Source: Thozetella sp. PMI_491
Taxonomy: Eukaryota; Ascomycota; Sordariomycetes; Chaetosphaeriales; Chaetosphaeriaceae
Direction of reading: 5' to 3'
Length of the DNA: 64,000 bases
Assembly (NCBI GenBank): GCA_021432635.1
Contig: MU270039.1
Location: forward strand, 124,001-188,000
Below, one piece after another: positions 12,035-23,053 of this stretch. The position numbers and the translations under genes are program-made. The notes under the pieces were generated by a model. The model was not told where the DNA came from, made no database searches, and saw only the letters and a program-made list of their open reading frames with translations. The stretch's first letter is position 1; every line of letters starts with the position of its first letter.

Positions 12035-13547
12035 CTGAAAAGAGGGTGGTTCTCTAAGATTTGGAGATATTTAGTCCTGAGAGCCAGCCCGCCCTTCTCA
12101 ACTTAGATCCTCTTACCCCGATTAAACGCAGTCAGCCTTACGTTATATTACTGACTGATTTTGCATCCGGTAAGCTCTCCGCATCACATTCTACTTTATG
12201 ATAGGACACCACGTCTGCTGGGTCGGTGGTCTCAATTTTACCATCGATTTGATCACATTGGCCAGCTCTCATTCAGAATGCTCATCATCTCCTTGTCTGA
12301 TGTTATCTAGATACCTAGGCATTCTGCGGCTTCCAACACATCAGCCGGCCTTGACTTAGCTTCCAAACCAAACTTTACATTTCATCCTTCACTGCCTTCA
12401 GCCTGTTAAAGGTATAGTCTATTTTTAATTAACTATAAGATCTATATATTGAGCTGGGGGTAGTCAGTGGATTTTTCTTTTCGCCCAGCGTGGCCCTGGT
12501 ACGGGAGGAACTGCATGGTGGATCCAGACCCTAGTCTGACCAGGCCATGCCAGCTCGATTTGTATAATTAAGTAGTTAAGGGATGCCGTCCTACCTCAGA
12601 GAGGAGGACCATCAATCCATCAATCTATCCATTGCATCATACAGATAGCAATCAACTTCATGCATTCGTTTCCCTAGACAAGACCAACCACAAGACCACT
12701 CTGTACGACCATTACGGGGCTTTGCCCCATTTCTACGTGTTCATCCTGCCCTGGTCAGAGCCCAGCACTCGTTGGATCTCGCATTGGCATGCCCTCTTCC
12801 ACGTACCACTAGACTTACGCTGCTTCAACGGCCCTACCTACGAACTAGATCGCAAGATCGTGGTATTGGTTCCGCGCTGTGGCTACTAGGCTACGGAGTG
12901 TATGGTGGTGTTGTGTGTGTGGGTTGTTCCGCACGTGCTCTGCTTCCTGCTCCCCGTTCTCAATATATTATAAAATAATTAGTATTAGTTATTATAAGCT
13001 ATTAGTTTTATCCAGTAAAATCAGCTGAAATAGGGGTGATAGATAAGCTAAGTATAAAAAGGGTATCCTTTAGTTCTAAATCTATATATTCCTATATACT
13101 AGTATCTACAGCTTACTTCTTTACTATAGCTATAAAAGCTTATCAGTCGTATAAGGTGTATACTAAGAGGACTTTTATATATAGTATTACGTAATATATC
13201 TATAGCATTAACTAGGCTTATAACTATAAGTTAATATAGGACTAATAAAGGTGTAGTAAACGTATAGGCTAGTATTTAACTGTATAGCTATAAAGGTTTG
13301 TAAATAAGTGGTTGAAAGAGAGATGCTTATTTAACCAGCTGCTCTAGAAGCTGGCTGGCTGGCCAGCTATTTATCCTCGTATAGCAGCTGGATCTCGTCA
13401 GCTCTTAGGGAGACCGTTTGTTATCTTAAATCTAAATACAGGGCCGTATTAAGGCAGTGGCAACTAAAAACCAGTAAATATCTATACTAGTAAATATCCA
13501 GTAAAGACCGTGTGCTTTGATCTAGGTCATGTGTCTTTCCGTATTAG
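12035..13547. other. Intergenic region with TA-rich island
   Basis: The first part (12035-12940) contains the unresolved 5' end of the HET gene and no other gene. From about 12960 to 13330 the sequence is strongly TA-rich, with repeated TATAG/CTATA strings and stops in all frames, unlike its surroundings. Composition fits an old repeat degraded by RIP (C-to-T mutation), an inference not tested with dinucleotide indices. The reading frame of the LRR-like gene begins abruptly just after this island. Confidence 0.45.
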
Positions 13548-14545
13548 GAAGTAGGTCCGTTCAACATCAACATTCCGGACCTCGATGGCATCGGCATACC
13601 GCTTGCTGCGGACGCAGAGGCTCTAATGCAGGTGGAGAGTCAAAACAACATCGTCTTTGATTTGCTTTTGTCGCAAACCAGAATGATCGAGCAATTGGAC
13701 GTGGAAGGTTATGACGAGCACCCACTCGGACTATACATGCCAGCGTCTACCCACTTCCCAGTGCTAGATAGCCTTGGGTTAGAACGAAACGGCTTCGACA
13801 GTATCACACCTATTAGACTCGAAGGTTATTCCTCTTTTCTGAAGAAAGGCCCGAACTTAAGCAGCCTCAAGGTTTCCAACTGCGCTTCGTCTCGCGGGAT
13901 CTTCCGCTGGAGAACCTGCGCTTTCTGTATCTTGAATACAGCACTCTCCGCTATCACCATCTCCAGTCGATCGTCAAAGCATGCCCCTGGCTCGAATCTT
14001 TCAGATACTCATCCATAGGGGACCCCGCGGAGTCGGACGCTGAGGATGAGAGAATACAATTCAGTGGGCGTGAGCTCTGCCGCGCTCTGCGGCCCCTCAA
14101 TGCCACTTTGAAGAACCTGGATGTGGACCTCTCGCGCAGCGGGAGGAGCTCGATGGACAAATTTATGGATGATCTGACCGAAAACAGCGCCCTCGAGCTT
14201 ATCTGTCTAGATAGTTATTGCCTCTGTGACCCCTACCGCGTTCCAGTGGGGTTGGACATTGACAATATACTGGCTAAGCTGCTACCCAAGTCGATTAAAT
14301 CGCTGAGCCTGAATGACATCCGCTACAGCCTCTTTCCAGCAGCCTCCCGTCTTCCAGATATGGTAGAAGGGGGATTCTTTCCGAACCTGAAATATTTTTA
14401 CTACTCGGGTCTCGATGGAAGGCTTACCGGTACGGAGTTCAGAGAAAAGTTCAAGAGAGCAGGGGTGAGGGTCCGCGCAGGATGGGTTCGGGGCTGGGGC
14501 ATGGCTAGGGTACCATCGCGTACGGAAATCGTCAAGGCTAGTTAA
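13548..14545 (+). pseudogene. LRR-like (F-box/LRR type) gene remnant, truncated and frameshifted
   Basis: The first open frame (13548 to about 13890) reads as leucine-rich-repeat-like protein: MIEQLDVEGYDEHPL, FPVLDSLGLERNGF and PNLSSLKVSNCASS. At about 13890-13893 the sense continues in another frame as RDLPLENLRFLYLEYSTL and SIVKACPWLESFRYS, running through LNATLKNLDVDL, KSIKSLSLNDI and FPNLKYFYYSGL to a stop at 14545. Dropping one TC of a TCTC string would join the two frames, so a 2-bp duplication is the simplest lesion. There is no N-terminal F-box or start codon context upstream: the frame begins next to a TA-rich island. Fungal proteins with such repeats are often substrate receptors of SCF ubiquitin ligases, but no F-box is visible, so function is not assigned. 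A very short intron hiding the shift cannot be wholly excluded. Confidence 0.55.
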
Positions 14546-14960
14546 ATGGAAAAGCTTCCGAATATATTGCACTCACGAGCAGGCATAAAGACACACAACG
14601 GCGCAATCGAGTTATGGCATTGTGCCGTAGAAAGTCGATATTGAAATATGGGTGCTTGGGGCGTAATCATCTCATTCCCGCGTCCGAGCAAGTCTGCTCC
14701 TAGTGTGGAGGAAACAGAAGGTAGAGGTTGTGAAGTGGAAACGTGCCAACTCCAAACCGCCGTTTCCTAGGGTATTTGGGTATACAGCGATTACTTACGG
14801 TATGAAACCGCGGTGTTAGAATCTCTGGATGGCTCGTTTGGATACCGCACCTCGAGATTCTCCGTGCCATCTTCAATGCCTTGGCACTACGCTGCCGTCC
14901 TGTGCCGTAAGGAATTCCCCTTTCCCAGCTGGCCTAGCGCATCCAGCAAGGGTTCTTGCG
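14546..14960. other. Intergenic, nothing recognised
   Basis: The stretch lies between the 3' end of the LRR remnant and the 3' end of the minus-strand GTPase-like gene. No open frame with protein character, repeat or RNA gene was seen. Confidence 0.5.
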
Positions 14961-16066
14961 TTAAGTTTTCCAAGGATCCGCAGAGTTAGAACTCATTGTA
15001 GTCGTTAAGCTCGATGAAACGCTCTTGTATGAGGCGTCTTGGTCATCAGACAGACTTGGGTGCGGTGACTTTTGGTCCGCCGTCGGCGACCTCGAGGACT
15101 GCCCACCCGCTGGCTTGAAGGCTGTCGACAGCTTACTGAGCCAGCCACGGGTGGCCCCATTCCGCCCCGTGATATCTTTCGATGGCTGTTTCGATGAGCC
15201 CACATAGTCGTGGACTATTCGACCACCCCCTTCCCTCTTTGTATTCCTTCCTTTTGTTGCAGATCCGACCCGCTGCTGCGACCGTAAGTCCTTGCCTCCC
15301 GGCTTGGCTACGGCTGGCGGCTTAGGAATGTCTGACAGCAAACTAGCGAGGAAGTTTTCATTCTCGATGTGGACTTCTGCAGCCACGATGATAATCTGAT
15401 ACAGCATCTTGAGGATCGACTCTGACGTCCCCTCCCCTGTCCTGGCGGAATTCGAAGCAAACGCAGCGCCGATGGATTTCGCCCAAGCCCTTCCTTCATC
15501 GTGCGGTACCTCCCACTCGGCTTCGGGCAAGTCGATCTTGTTGGCCAAGACGAGCACCGGCTTGCAGATATTGACGGACCGGGAAGTTCGCCCGCGTGTA
15601 ACTTCGATCTCGCCATCAAGCTCAGAGTGCAGCTTGACCAAGCTCTCGAGACTCGCGCGGTTGGTGACGTCATACACATAAACGCATCCGTCGCAGTTTC
15701 GTATTGTGTCGCGAACTAGCGCCATTCCACGCTCGTAGCCCTCTTTCTTGAACAGTTGGCCCGGCGCTAGCGTCGTCGCCAACGCATCGATCGAAATTCC
15801 ATGTATCAACTTATCGACATGGTGGCTTCCATCGAAGGATTGGTACATGGGGTTGGTTTCTGCGGCATCCGCACCCTTCCAGACCCTCACCTGTCAACAT
15901 CCGGTCTAGCCGCGGAGCGGGAGTATTGACTTACCCGACTCGCCATTGTATCAAGCCCGACGTTCTGGAAACCGCAGAGCGTCACGCTCTGCGGCCGCAG
16001 GCGTTCACGGCCGGCCGCAAGGAGTTCGGCCGCGGCCTCTTCCACGGTTATCATTCTGTCTGCCAT
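14961..16066 (-). CDS. Ras-like small GTPase-domain protein with degenerate P-loop
   Basis: Two exons (16066-15935 and 15890-14961, intron 44 bp, donor GTAAGT) give 353 residues. The N-terminus reads VTLCGFQNVGLDTMASR, which sits where the P-loop GxxxxGK(S/T) should be, but Lys is replaced by Leu38 and the next position by Asp39. The G3 region reads TTLAPGQLFKKEGYERG rather than DTAGQE. Downstream the fold is well conserved: VRDTIRNCDGCVYVYDVTNR, VLVLANKIDLP (G4, NKID at 161-164) and FASNSARTGEG (G5-like). The last 120 residues are basic, Ser/Thr-rich and probably disordered, with no C-terminal CaaX box. It resembles fungal Ras/Rab-like proteins, but normal GTP binding and membrane anchoring look unlikely. 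It may be a pseudo-GTPase. No frame break is seen, so I call it a gene. Confidence 0.7.
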
Positions 16067-18200
16067 GATGGGGAACGCAGAAGACCTTGATCGGTGAGGA
16101 AGTGTACATCTGAAACCCGACGCAGCGGGGTAAAAACACAGTTGGTATCTGGGGATTCTCCTCTTGCTGTGCCGTGATCTAGCTTTGCTTGAAGAGGTCT
16201 AGTTCGAAGATTCGGACGACGCCGTTGTCATTCATTCCCTGTCACATCCATGCCTAGACGCTCCTAATCATGCCAAGCCGATTCCAAGCTATCACCTCAT
16301 CTTGTCTAATTCCGTTGTTTCCTGAGGTGCAGCTCACCTAGAAGAAATCAATGCACCAAGTGTAAATATTGAGGACATATGTGCACTGCTGGAATGGCAA
16401 CATGGGCATAAAATATAATGCCCACAATTGGGAATATAGGCGGTGATTGGTTTCGATGAGCGTCGTTTATTAACGTTGTCAATCAAGCTTCGATCGAAGA
16501 TCATTGCCTTACCTGACCTAGTTCCTTATAATCGACTCCTGGATTAATTTGATAACGAACCTGGTTCTCGGGTCGACGATGGCAGCAACTTCTCATATTT
16601 ACAGCGTTAACCTTAAACCCACTTCATAAACGATGTAGTTATACCTCTTTATCTAGCAAAGTGTTTTTTGGGTAAGATCTGGTGGCAAAGCATTCATTCT
16701 GGGCTGTTTAAGGGTTGTCTGGGCCTGCGCTATCAAGGGGGCCTATCGACAGTCAAGCTAAGGCTCAATTGTGGTTGGCGGCTTCCGTCCCCTGCACCGG
16801 TAAACGAGGGAGCAAGGTGGCTCCCCCACAAACCGGCACTGGTCGGGTTCGCTGTCTTGCTGTGCCGCGATTGCTTGAACCAGGGCGTTCTACCCTGCTT
16901 AAACACAGGTCTTCCAACTGCCATGTCCGTAGTCGTGTAAACTGCTAAGTGGTAGTCGTAATAGCATCGACGTCAAGCTCAGGATATGATCAGTCAAAGA
17001 AGCAAGCCATGTCTTCGGATCCAGTACCCATGGGCGATATTTGCTGCATCGGAGAAGAGTTACACCACCCACGAAGGGGCACAGGCGCGCCCTACGGGTC
17101 GCATCGACGCCCTTCAAGAGGCCACTGCCGCTTTCTTTCCTCTACTTTCCTACATGTGAAGAAATACGAACTGTGAATAGCTGTGGACTTGTGGACTTGT
17201 TAGCAGGCATTGCTTTGTGTGCAACTCTGCCGAGAATGACCCGAGGACCAGAGCCTCCCTCCCTCGGCGGGATCATACACTCGTGAGCACTCGACCTGGT
17301 CGTTGGGGTCATACACTAGGTTCGGGAAGATCATTCGAGGGAAGATAATGTGTGAATTGCTCCAGCTACCGAACCTCAGATGATTCTAGCAGATTCCGAT
17401 TGTAACACGGAGGCATGCCTCCCGGTGCAGAGTAGGATTGAAAAAAATCTGACGATAAGATAGCATCGATATGTCAGTGCGCCCCGGGATCTATTTATTG
17501 CCCAGGCAAGCCAGGCAAGGGTTGCATCAACGGAGTTCGGCAGATTGGGTCGCTAATGAGCTCCACTCCAGTCGGTCTGCAGTGTAGGCACTTGGGCCGA
17601 CGACACATTGTGTTGTGTTGTTAACTTTTCGACACGACTGCCCGCGGGCGCCATCGATCGAAACCGCCGTCAATTCCCTACTTCGGGGTTTGCTAAGACG
17701 CTACCGTTTAGATACTACTAGAACGACTCTCTACCGTCGCCGGATACCATTCCCGAACAGGGCTTCCCCTCCTTTGGAGATACTCCCCGTGCCAATATAG
17801 TCATAATTCCCCCGCCCACTACTGCCAGTACGAGTAAAATGAAATTGTAGCGCGCTGGGTCGCCTTGTAGGGCTTACGCGTCTTACTTTTGCAGGCGCTT
17901 AATCTTATACCAGCGAATGAGGTCCACACACACATCAGAGTACAGGGATACGGAGAGGGGGTCTTGAACTTGTGCAAAAGTGCGAAAAGTGGCACCTAGG
18001 CTTGCTTACATGTATCGCCGTTTTGGATTTCAAACGAGCGCCGCTATTGGCATCGCAATCTGGCACGAATCACCTCGGCGCGATGATGGGAAAGGAAGAG
18101 ATTGCTTGGGCACCTCGCAGAACCGCGCAATAATTTTCTAAAATTATAGTCTATCTAATTATGAGCCATGAAGCGAATTGACGAAAGGAAATTCAAGTTA
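16067..18200. other. Long intergenic region, no gene recognised
   Basis: About 2.1 kb between the GTPase-like gene and the second CFEM receptor. Small frames exist, for example at 16668-16940 and 17041-17286, but they have no domain, start context or splice partners that I can support. No tandem repeat or element ends were found. Confidence 0.45.
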
Positions 18201-19750
18201 TCATGGTAACCTGTTGTATTTGCCCTCTTGTCCTGCCTTTAGGTTTAGTGTCTGTAGGTGAACCAGATTCGACCCATCCGAGTCGCCATACTCGATTGTG
18301 TACGTCGTCTGGCACACAATCGTCCGGTTGGTGCTGGAAGAGGGCGACCCGTCTTCCCCCGTCGTCTTGCTGCGGCTCCGCCCGGCTGACTTTGGGTTGC
18401 TGGCATACTGATGGTAGTTGTTGGTGTATTGGGACGAGCCAAGCTGCTTGGGGAACAAGCGGACCAGGATTAAACGCATCGTAGGGAGGCATGCGCAGAT
18501 GATGCCCACGTTGATCTCGATAGTGGACCAGTTGGAGACGTCGAATTGATCCCATGTCAGATTGGTCGACGTCGCGAACGAGACGAGCGACTGGAGCCGC
18601 AGAATACTAACGACGGTAACACTGTTGTTGGGTGGTTAGGATTTGGGCTGAGGCGGGGCATTCTTATCCGGTGCAGACTCACAAGGTTCCAACGCTGAAC
18701 ATGATCCCAACGCCAATCTTCTTCTTCCAGTGGAGGTTCAGGCTCCGCAGCTGCGACAGCGGGATAGCCAGCATCCAGACGTCGAGTGCGATGGAGATGG
18801 CCGCATTGGCCCACCCGACCGAGTTAATATTCATACACGATCCCTGGTGTTCGCCGTCCCACTTATCCCAGTAGAACGATATGGGCCGGCATTGGAAGAT
18901 GCCGATGAAGATAAAGGTCAAGCCGTACATGATGTTGAGAGCGACAGTACCCCAGAGGAGCCGCCTAACGAGCGGGGTCGGGAAGATCCGAAGGAAGAAG
19001 AGCAGGAGCGACATCTTCAGTAGGCAGATGAGGGCGAAGTAGATGATCTCGATGATGTAGAAGTAGAAGCCGAACAGGGTGATGGAATCGTACGGGACCG
19101 CCCACACGTCCTTGCCTAACCCGTTTGCCCCGGTGCCCACTACTAACATCACGGTACTCGGTAGACCGGCGAGGAAGGTCAGCACGATGGCCCAGTCGTC
19201 CGACATCATGCCCAGTTTCGACCACAGCTTGAAGGCGACCCGAAGGAGGACGACGGCGCCGGAGAGCGTCCCGAGGGCGATGGCGAGACCGTTGGCGACA
19301 TTAGACCTATCGCGGATGGGTGCATCACAGATCGTTTCCGTGACATTCTTGGTGACTAAAATCACGTCGGTTAGCACCATCCCGTGGGCATGGGAAGGAA
19401 GGGTAGCCATCGATGGCTACGCACACAAGCCCTGCTTCACCGTGCAGTTGAGTGTGACACACTCGGTCACAGCAAGCTGGAGTGGCGCATTCGTGCATAC
19501 ACATGTCGTGTTCGTGGCCTCGCAGGGCGAATTGGCAATGCTGCCGATGAGGCACGTAAGCTAGATCGGAGCCAGCGAGTCAGTCGGATGCAAGGGAGAG
19601 GCTTGGGCCAACTGGGAAAGGGGAATTCCTTACGGCACAGGACGGCAGCGTAGCCAGAGCGGCCACTGTCGAGTCGCTCTGTGCGTAGGCGGCTCGCGGG
19701 GCGAGGGCCAGCAGTGCCAGGCCTAGGCGGAGTAGGATGTTGAGGCCCAT
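18201..19750 (-). CDS. CFEM-domain PTH11-like seven-helix receptor (copy B)
   Basis: Four exons give 448 residues: 19750-19634, 19560-19425, 19355-18683 and 18621-18201; introns are 73, 69 and 61 bp and phases close. A signal peptide ends near residue 23 (AYAQ). The CFEM module has eight cysteines (PSCA, LTC, SPC, TTCVC, TEC, LNC, TICD). The fungal rhodopsin-like seven-helix domain follows, with DDWAIVL, SVGWANAAISIALDVWMLAIP and the LHWKKKIG loop. It is a clear paralogue of the gene at 8.25-9.87 kb: length differs by one residue, CFEM exons are both 136 nt, and the splice joints fall at the same places. It lacks the intron that copy A has before NIN-S-GWANAA. The role is inferred to be surface/nutrient sensing through G proteins, as for the PTH11 group. 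Confidence 0.86.
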
Positions 19751-22700
19751 CGTGACCAGCGATTAGTTCTCGAGCACATCTGGGGAAAGATCACCGCTGT
19801 CAAGTCCCAGATCGGGCGGCCAAAGGATTAAAAGAGATTCGCGGGAGAAAGCACCCTGCTTCCATGCGTGGCCCTGCCCATGTCATGGCAAGCGTGCCAT
19901 GCCTGCGAGGTGGGATTCGTATGCGGTTGGTGGCTCCGCCGGATCGGTGTGGGCAAGCAAACCCACACGTTCTCTGCCCTTCTCTGTAGCCTTCTTCTCT
20001 GGCCACGGTCCACACCAATGACTCCTCGTACGGCCCCGTAGTTCGCCGGCGTGTGTCTTACCCCTTCAGGGGTAGCCAGGCACGGGGATGGGGCCTGCAA
20101 GAGGGTGCGCCAACGCAGGGGGATGACACTTAGCAACCAGCTTCTCTACAATTTGAAGACCCACAGGTGCGGCAGGCTAGCAGTGGCCGACCGATGAGAT
20201 TTCCGGGACAACGGGCCACTTGCCGCATTGAGCAGTCGTGACATGCGAGCACCGCACCAAGGCTTGTATAAGGAAGCTGGCAAAAATTATGTCATGCGAG
20301 CGGAGGTGGTCCTTTTGGCAGGCTGCGCTCGATAGCTTCGATAGTTCACCAGGGGGTGTTGGCCAGCTGCGAGCCGCGGGCGTGTGCATGTGAATAATTA
20401 CCAAGAACCGAGTCCGGGGAAGCACAGACGTGCGTAGCAGGGCCCCTGGAGCGGACGGATTGGCTTGGCGATACGCGGTGCATACGGGGCTAGCTACGAT
20501 ATTCCGCCGCAAGGGCGACGAGGGGGGTGGGCGAAGACGGGAAAAAAAAAATGAAAGGAAGAGGAACAATCAATTATTCCGTAGGGCCGCGACGTGTCGC
20601 CCTCGTGTGGCGTCGGCGCATTCACAGCGACGTAGCACTCGCACATGAATGCAGCCTAGATCTTATCACCAACACGTGTGGATTACAGGGTCGATGGGCA
20701 GCAAGATGCGTGGTCGGCCCTAAAGTCCTGACATCCAAGGTTGCTTTCCGGTCCTTTCTAGGGTTTCTAGGGTCCTGCAAGGGCCGCACACTGCGACAGA
20801 ACCACAGACATCGGCATCTCGGTGGGACGAATGACAGGCGGTACCCACACGACCTCGGAACTTGGGCCGGGGGTTCCCCGGATGGCACGCGACGCGGTTG
20901 GGAAAGTGAGAGCAAGTCTCGTCTCTCGAGCTGGCCCTCGGATACCAGGACGACGCGACATGGCCTGCTGCAGCTTTATTTAAATATATGGTTGAGCTCG
21001 AAACATTGGCTGGGCAGACAGTGAAAGCAACGTCGGGATGGCAGTGTGCATTGCTTTCTCGCCCGTCCCCGCCCCTTTTTGCCTGCAGCCCAGCCCGCGA
21101 CAAAGTCAACCCGAGTAAGCGGGCCGACTCGCACGACCTGCGACACCGGCACGACGGATCGCATCCCCCTCTTCCTTGCCCCCCTTCATGGCACCTCGTC
21201 AGTTCTAGTGAGCCTTGGAAGTCTCGTCAAGGAAAAACCACGCACGCGTCGAAGGCAGGCAGGGTATATGCCCTGTGATATTGACAGCGCCATGCGGGGA
21301 GCACGAAACAAGATTAATCCTTAACAACGAAGCTGGACGGCGATTACGTTCCCCGTTTGGGACGCTTATGGCTTATTCGTAGTGCAGAACGTCGTCAAGG
21401 GGGCTCGTCCGAGCCCCCCAGCTTTTGGGCTACAGTGCTACATGTATGGGGTAAGGCGACTGCCGAAGTAACTATCCGCAAGGCGTATACGAGCATGCTT
21501 TGGTAAAGCGGCACTCTGCTTGCCCTTTCTCAGCCCCTTGGCCGTTGCCATCATGCCACTGTTGGCCGACTAATTACCACACACCGACGGCGCCCACATA
21601 AGCTAACCTAGCAGGAAACCACGCAAACCACGTACTCCGTCGCGGTGGCGCGCGCCCACAAGCCGACCGGCAAGCGAGTCAGGCCTCGGTCCCTCTCTCC
21701 GAACCCACTGCTCCATGCCTTGCATAAGACCAGAACGCTCAATGTAGATTACGGACTATGTTAGTGTCGGACAAACCAGGCACGCCAGGGGCTGGGCGAT
21801 GCGGACGGGGTGTTCGAGGGACAGACGCACTAACTCGAACCCACTTTTTATTTCAGCTCGCTTCCGCTTACTACCTCGTAGGGCATTGAATCGCCGAGGT
21901 CAGCCAGGATAAAACCTTGGTCAACCAGCAGACACGCTCCACCACCATGCGATTTTCGAGCCCCTAACCTAGCTGCTCCATGGGCTCCAGAGAGATCTCC
22001 GAACGCCAGTTCCCGGTCATGAAGCCAGGCAATCCATGGAGGAGATCCGCGCACCCCGCTCTCCATCGCTGTGCCCCTATAGCAGGGCGGCTAATTATGG
22101 CCTTCCGAGAGCAGATTGGCGAGTATTGGCGAGTATTGGCGAGCGATCCCGCGGGATGGGAAGGCGCAATTTTTCCGGTTGCTCGTCGGCCGCTGGCCAG
22201 ATCTAGGCAAAGCTTGCACGCGCGAAGCTAATAATTAGCACAGCGCTCGCTGCAAATCCTTTCCTGGCTGGGATGCTTAGCGGAACTTGTGCACAATAAA
22301 TAGTGCAAGGCACTGCAACCCAGAACAAGATTTTTGTACAGAATCAAGCGGACGCAAAACTACGGCTCTTCTTCCTCGCCATCTTCCACTAGCAGATAAC
22401 GAAGATGAAAGGGGGCCGGCCAAAAAAATTAATTTTTAGCAGCAACGTTCCAGGACGGGCCATTGGATCAGAATCGGGAGTTACATGGAGCCTCTTTGTC
22501 CATCCCAACTTCCCGTTCAAGATACTCTACCGTAATATGTGTGATGTGTGGTAGTCGAAGTGCAGCACTAGTCTTGAGGATACGGCAGCCAAGACGTGAC
22601 TCCGTTGGTCCGACTCCGTCTTTTACAGTACCCCGGTTGGGATGCCAGACGCACTGGTGCCCCCTGGTCCTCCGGCTGAGCACAGGGGATTGAGTCCACC

Positions 22701-23053
22701 GCTTATCGCTACCATACCATCGCATTTGGCACACAAATAAACAGGCACAAAACGAGCTGAGACTCTCCTAGGGAAGGGGAAATTAATTAGGTTACTAACA
22801 CACCGTTGCACTCATAAAACCGTTTGGGTGGCTGCACTTGTTGGCTTACCGGGACACTAAATTAGAAGGCCGCAATTTAAGGCAAGTCTGTTTCGTGAGG
22901 GCGGTTTTGATACACTCAACTGCGCATCTCTAATCTTTAGACCCCATTTTGGAAGGAGAACCAGATTCAATCAAATACCTCAACACATAGTACCTCGCAC
23001 CTATATAGAAGCCCAACTAATTGACGCGATAAAGAGAGCATCCAAGGCTGAAA
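19751..23053. other. Long gene-poor region
   Basis: This 3.3-kb stretch contains many overlapping small frames on both strands but none with recognisable domains or plausible splice structure. A short tandem repeat (three copies of ATTGGCGAGT) lies at 22115-22144. Base composition is mixed and without a marked TA-rich island. I see no transposase, reverse transcriptase or terminal repeats. It may hold promoter sequence for the CFEM receptor, which starts at 19750. Confidence 0.45.
22115..22144. repeat. Short tandem repeat, 10-bp unit x3
   Basis: Three consecutive copies of ATTGGCGAGT, the last with one end change. No gene overlaps it. Confidence 0.75.

Noticed and set aside
18993-19564. Plus-strand frames opposite the second CFEM receptor
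   Set aside because: They are shadows of a well-supported receptor gene on the minus strand.
20177-21324. Overlapping frames of 90-165 codons on both strands
   Set aside because: They overlap one another in several frames, are Arg/Pro/Ser-rich as expected from GC-rich non-coding DNA, and match no family I know.
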